The notes under the pieces: model-generated
What the model saw: the letters and a program-made list of their open reading frames with translations, nothing else
Told to the model about the DNA's origin: nothing
Databases searched by the model: none
Part shown: positions 61,412 to 64,000 of the stretch, piece by piece
Layout: each line of letters opens with the position of its first letter
Numbering within the stretch: position 1 is the first letter of the stretch
NCBI GenBank assembly: GCA_015234045.1
Contig: JADFWU010000003.1
Location: 1-64,000, forward strand
Reading direction: 5' to 3'
DNA: 64,000 bases
DNA from: Magnetococcales bacterium
GTDB lineage: Bacteria; Pseudomonadota; Magnetococcia; Magnetococcales; JADFWU01
Program-made: the position numbers and the translations under genes

Positions 61412-62752
61412 TCAGGCCGCTTTTTCAATCAATAGCTTAGCCAGATCTTCTTTGGCGGTGGAGGTAAGATTTAGATTAAAGGTCTGTACCAAAAAGTCCA
61501 ATATTGCACTGTTGACGAACTGTGGTGCATTGGGACCAATGTAGATATTTTGGATACCCAGGCTAAACAGTGCCAGCAGAATGATGACCGCTTTTTGTTC
61601 CATCCAAGAGAGTACGATGGAGATGGGCAGGTCATTGACCGGTACATCCAAAGCATTGCTGATTGCCAGTGCGATATGCACAGCACCGTTGCTATCGTTG
61701 CATTGTCCCAGGTCCAAATAACGTGGAATTTCAGTGCCTGGAACAGTGCCGAAGTCGATGTCATTGAAACGGAACTTGCCACAACTGGATGTCACGATCA
61801 CACAATCATCGGGCAGGCTTTCTGCCATTTCACGATAATACTCACCACCGCTACCTGGTGAATCACAACCCGCGATAACAAAGAACTGGCGAATCTGACC
61901 TTTATTGACCGCATCCAGTACTTGAGGAGCCAGAGTCAGGATGGTTTTATAGTGGTGGCCAGTGACGATGGTTGCATTGCTGTCAAATCCTGTCACATCA
62001 GGGCATTTGAGTGCATGTTCGATTACGCCTGAAAAATCATCCCCTTCAATAGTTTTAATGCCGGTCATACCCACTACTTTATAGCCGTACATACGGTCTT
62101 GATAGGTGCTGTTTTTTTTAGGTGGTGCAATGCAATTGGTATTGACGATGGCAACGCCGGGCCATTTTTCAAACAGTGTGGTCTGATCATACCAAGCACC
62201 ACCGATATTGCCTTTCAGGTGGCTATATTTTTTCAGTTCAGGATAACCATGGGCAGGCAACATCTCGGAGTGGGTGTAGATATTGATGCCTTTTCCATCG
62301 GTGGCTTCCAGCAGTTTGGCCAGCATATCCAGATTGTGACCGGAGACCAGGATGCCTTTGCCTTCTGCACTGTTCTGCGAAACCGTGACCGGTGTGGGAA
62401 TACCCATTGCACCGGTGTGTGCTTCACTGAGCAAATCCATTACTTCAACACCGGCTGAACCAATTTTCATCAGCTGGGCGATATGCTGATCAAAGTTGAA
62501 GTTAACGTTGGTCATGGTGAAATAGAGAGTTTCAGAAATCACATCGTCAACGGATTGCGTATCCGCATTCAATTCACGTGCGTGTTCACGGTAGGCAGCC
62601 AAACCTTTGAGGCCGAACACCATGATATCTTGAAGGCGTGCCAGATTTTCATCTTTGCCACAGGTGCCGAGTGTTTGACTCTTTGAGCCACAGCCTTCAG
62701 GAGCGCTCATGGCGCATTGGTAGCAAAACATATTTTGTTCGTTGTTACTCAT
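61412..62752 (-). CDS. hcp: Hybrid-cluster protein (Hcp), short class III-like form
   Basis: 446 residues from ATG 62752, with GAGAGG 7 nt upstream. N-terminal cysteine cluster MFCYQC...GCG...LGTCGK binds the [4Fe-4S] cluster (spacing CxxC, then C, then C). The hybrid-cluster ligands are visible as His/Glu and Cys in NTNCIAPPK, AGCDSPGSGG, SSCGKFRFN and LDLGQCND. Length is ~100 shorter than class I/II enzymes (~550), with the central helical segment reduced, as in class III. Hcp reduces nitric oxide or hydroxylamine under anoxic conditions. No hcr reductase gene is adjacent. A perfect FNR-type box lies 237 bp upstream. Confidence 0.93.
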   Translation of the reverse strand: MSNNEQNMFCYQCAMSAPEGCGSKSQTLGTCGKDENLARLQDIMVFGLKGLAAYREHARELNADTQSVDDVISETLYFTMTNVNFNFDQHIAQLMKIGSAGVEVMDLLSEAHTGAMGIPTPVTVSQNSAEGKGILVSGHNLDMLAKLLEATDGKGINIYTHSEMLPAHGYPELKKYSHLKGNIGGAWYDQTTLFEKWPGVAIVNTNCIAPPKKNSTYQDRMYGYKVVGMTGIKTIEGDDFSGVIEHALKCPDVTGFDSNATIVTGHHYKTILTLAPQVLDAVNKGQIRQFFVIAGCDSPGSGGEYYREMAESLPDDCVIVTSSCGKFRFNDIDFGTVPGTEIPRYLDLGQCNDSNGAVHIALAISNALDVPVNDLPISIVLSWMEQKAVIILLALFSLGIQNIYIGPNAPQFVNSAILDFLVQTFNLNLTSTAKEDLAKLLIEKAA

Positions 62753-62988
62753 TGATAATCCTCTCATTGAAATCGGCTAATGATTCACCGATTGGGGGGC
62801 TGGTTAACTGTATAGTCACACCGTGAATTGCTGCTTGAAGGGATTCGCGGTGACTCATTGGATTGTTACCCTGTTTTTGTTGATGTGATGTAGACTGAGT
62901 AACGCTGAAAACGTACTATTATCCGGTCATTGATAACGTCGTTTAGCGAAAGTGGTGTGGAGAGTAGCGGCTTGTCCAGAACAATGAA

Positions 62989-63002
62989 TTGATTTGGATC
63001 AA
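62989..63002. promoter_or_regulatory. FNR/ANR-type operator
   Basis: TTGATTTGGATCAA, identical to the TTGAT-N4-ATCAA consensus. Lies in the shared upstream region of hcp (minus) and the NHL-repeat gene (plus). Spacing leaves room for a -41.5 type activator site for either; hcp is a classical FNR target. Confidence 0.7.
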
Positions 63003-63040
63003 GTTGTCATAAAGAAATATGTTTGAAGGAGAAATGGAGA

Positions 63041-64000
63041 ATGGACTCTTTGGGATCGGCTCAAGAAATCAATATTCCCAATCTAACGTGGTTTAATGTC
63101 TCTGATCCGCCGTGTTTGGATCGTTTGTCAGGTCATCTGGTTATTTTGAATTTTTGGAACTACAGTTCCATGACCAGTCTACATCTTCAGAATGAGTTAA
63201 AACGCATCGAACGGCGTTATCCTGATGAGGTCATCGTAATCAGCGTTCATTCACCCCGATTTTTGGTGGATAAGCGTGAGAAAAATCTCCGCGCTGCACT
63301 TGAACGCTATAGTATTACCTTTCCAGTAGCACAGGATGAGAATCTTGTTCTTTGGGAGCGTTACGGGATTAAGGATTGGCCTACGGTGGTAGTGATTTCA
63401 CCAAAGGGTGAGATACTATTCAAAGAGCTATGCGGGACTGATATCTCTGGATTGGACAAACGTATTCATACGTTTTTACAAGAAGCGAAAGCCCGTGGTG
63501 AGATGAGTTCTGAAAAACTCACGCTTTCTGCAACGGCAAAACCACCGGGCAATCTTTCTTATCCTACTCGAATCAAAGAGATGCCCTGTTTTACCAGCAA
63601 TCAAAAACGCTGGGCATTGGCAGATTCCGGGAATCATCAGATCGTAGTATTTGATGACGATGCTGATGAGATGGCACGATTTGGCTCAGGTCAAATCGGA
63701 ATGACCGATGGTGTGAAAGGTGTCGCCCGCTTTAATCAGCCTCAGGGATTGATTTGTTCTTCGCAAGAGATACTGGTTGCAGACACATTTAACCACGCCA
63801 TTCGCCGCATTGATCTCACCAAGGATGAAGTGTCAACCTTGGCTGGTAATGGACATTCAGGCAATGTTTTTCATCAGCAGGAGTCAACATCCCGTGCCAT
63901 GCTGGCCTCGGTGACCGATTTGGAACGTCTGGGAGATCGGGTCTTTTTCAGCAATGCCGGAACCCATCAAATCTGTGCATTGGATCTTGATTCCATGGAG
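63041..64000 (+). CDS. Thioredoxin-like/NHL-repeat protein (NHLRC2-like), partial at window end
   Basis: Open from ATG 63041 (AAGGAG 9 nt upstream) to the window edge, 320 residues so far. Residues ~1-150 have a thioredoxin-like fold (GHLVILNFWNYSSM, VIVISVHSPRF, YGIKDWPTVVVISPKGE); the CxxC redox pair is missing at WNYSSM. From ~175 NHL-type beta-propeller repeats follow (WALADSGNHQIVVFD, FNQPQGLICSSQEILVADTF, NHAIRRID). The combination is that of NHLRC2. Human NHLRC2 keeps a CCxNC motif, whereas the cysteines are lost here. Likely a binding or scaffold protein. Cofactor and partner unknown. Confidence 0.8.
   Translation, partial: MDSLGSAQEINIPNLTWFNVSDPPCLDRLSGHLVILNFWNYSSMTSLHLQNELKRIERRYPDEVIVISVHSPRFLVDKREKNLRAALERYSITFPVAQDENLVLWERYGIKDWPTVVVISPKGEILFKELCGTDISGLDKRIHTFLQEAKARGEMSSEKLTLSATAKPPGNLSYPTRIKEMPCFTSNQKRWALADSGNHQIVVFDDDADEMARFGSGQIGMTDGVKGVARFNQPQGLICSSQEILVADTFNHAIRRIDLTKDEVSTLAGNGHSGNVFHQQESTSRAMLASVTDLERLGDRVFFSNAGTHQICALDLDSME

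Overview
The window is chromosomal DNA of a motile, Gram-negative, free-living proteobacterium. Outer-membrane lipoprotein sorting (LolCD), phosphoethanolamine modification of lipid A (EptA with DgkA), an AsmA protein, Tat-exported redox enzymes, CheV/CheD chemotaxis proteins and a dense set of cyclic-di-GMP enzymes all point that way. Gene content and order (glnK-amtB, tsaE-amgK-murU, prfB-lysS-lolCD, lysC/cimA/glnB) would fit an early-branching alpha-, zeta- or magnetococcal-type proteobacterium. I hold that placement with low confidence, because no rRNA or tRNA gene is visible.

Layout. 1-1780: AT-rich, island-like stretch with translationally coupled micro-ORFs, an exported/membrane protein and gene debris. 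1781-6660: an ammonium-transporter/PAS/GGDEF/EAL fusion and cheV. 6738-12407: an unknown conserved protein, then a four-gene redox operon (Tat aldo-keto reductase, DUF6599-like, DUF362, membrane polyferredoxin). 12595-15138: a diguanylate cyclase and an EAL protein. 15380-17048: glnK-amtB behind a candidate sigma-54 promoter. 17385-28056: AsmA, then a five-gene cluster that I regard as the most novel part: a ZorA-like motor protein with a huge coiled-coil tail, a CYTH-CHAD protein, an HDOD protein, a ZorB-like MotB/OmpA protein and a small zinc-ribbon protein. 28217-34736: sterol-desaturase-like enzyme behind a G9 tract, broken Rpn gene, PAS-GGDEF-EAL, small membrane proteins, cheD with an unusual histidine kinase, YciI. 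34839-39387: prfB (programmed frameshift), lysS, lolC, lolD. 39493-44109: ParE-type toxin-antitoxin, dgkA-eptA, a nickel/cobalt sensor and exporter with operator, and a membrane protein. 44225-46877: CBS protein, tsaE, amgK, murU. 47078-52366: methyltransferase, a 52-residue membrane protein, lysC, cimA, glnB, gamma-carbonic anhydrase. 52603-56974: double-SPOR lipoprotein and mutS. 57486-64000: HTH-like small protein, an IspD-like/LicD-like pair, DUF302, thioredoxin, class III-like hybrid-cluster protein, and a thioredoxin-like/NHL protein that runs off the end.

Themes. Nitrogen sensing is layered: a classical Amt/P-II pair, a separate glnB, and a transporter fused directly to cyclic-di-GMP enzymes. 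Four cyclic-di-GMP proteins lie within 30 kb. Intergenic spaces carry several families of palindromic elements: an 89-bp dispersed repeat, a five-hairpin array with 14-bp terminal inverted repeats, a 140-bp palindrome, and small CGTGAAA/TTTCACG hairpins. No CRISPR array, prophage, rRNA or tRNA was seen. All family assignments come from reading motifs by eye; no database search was run.
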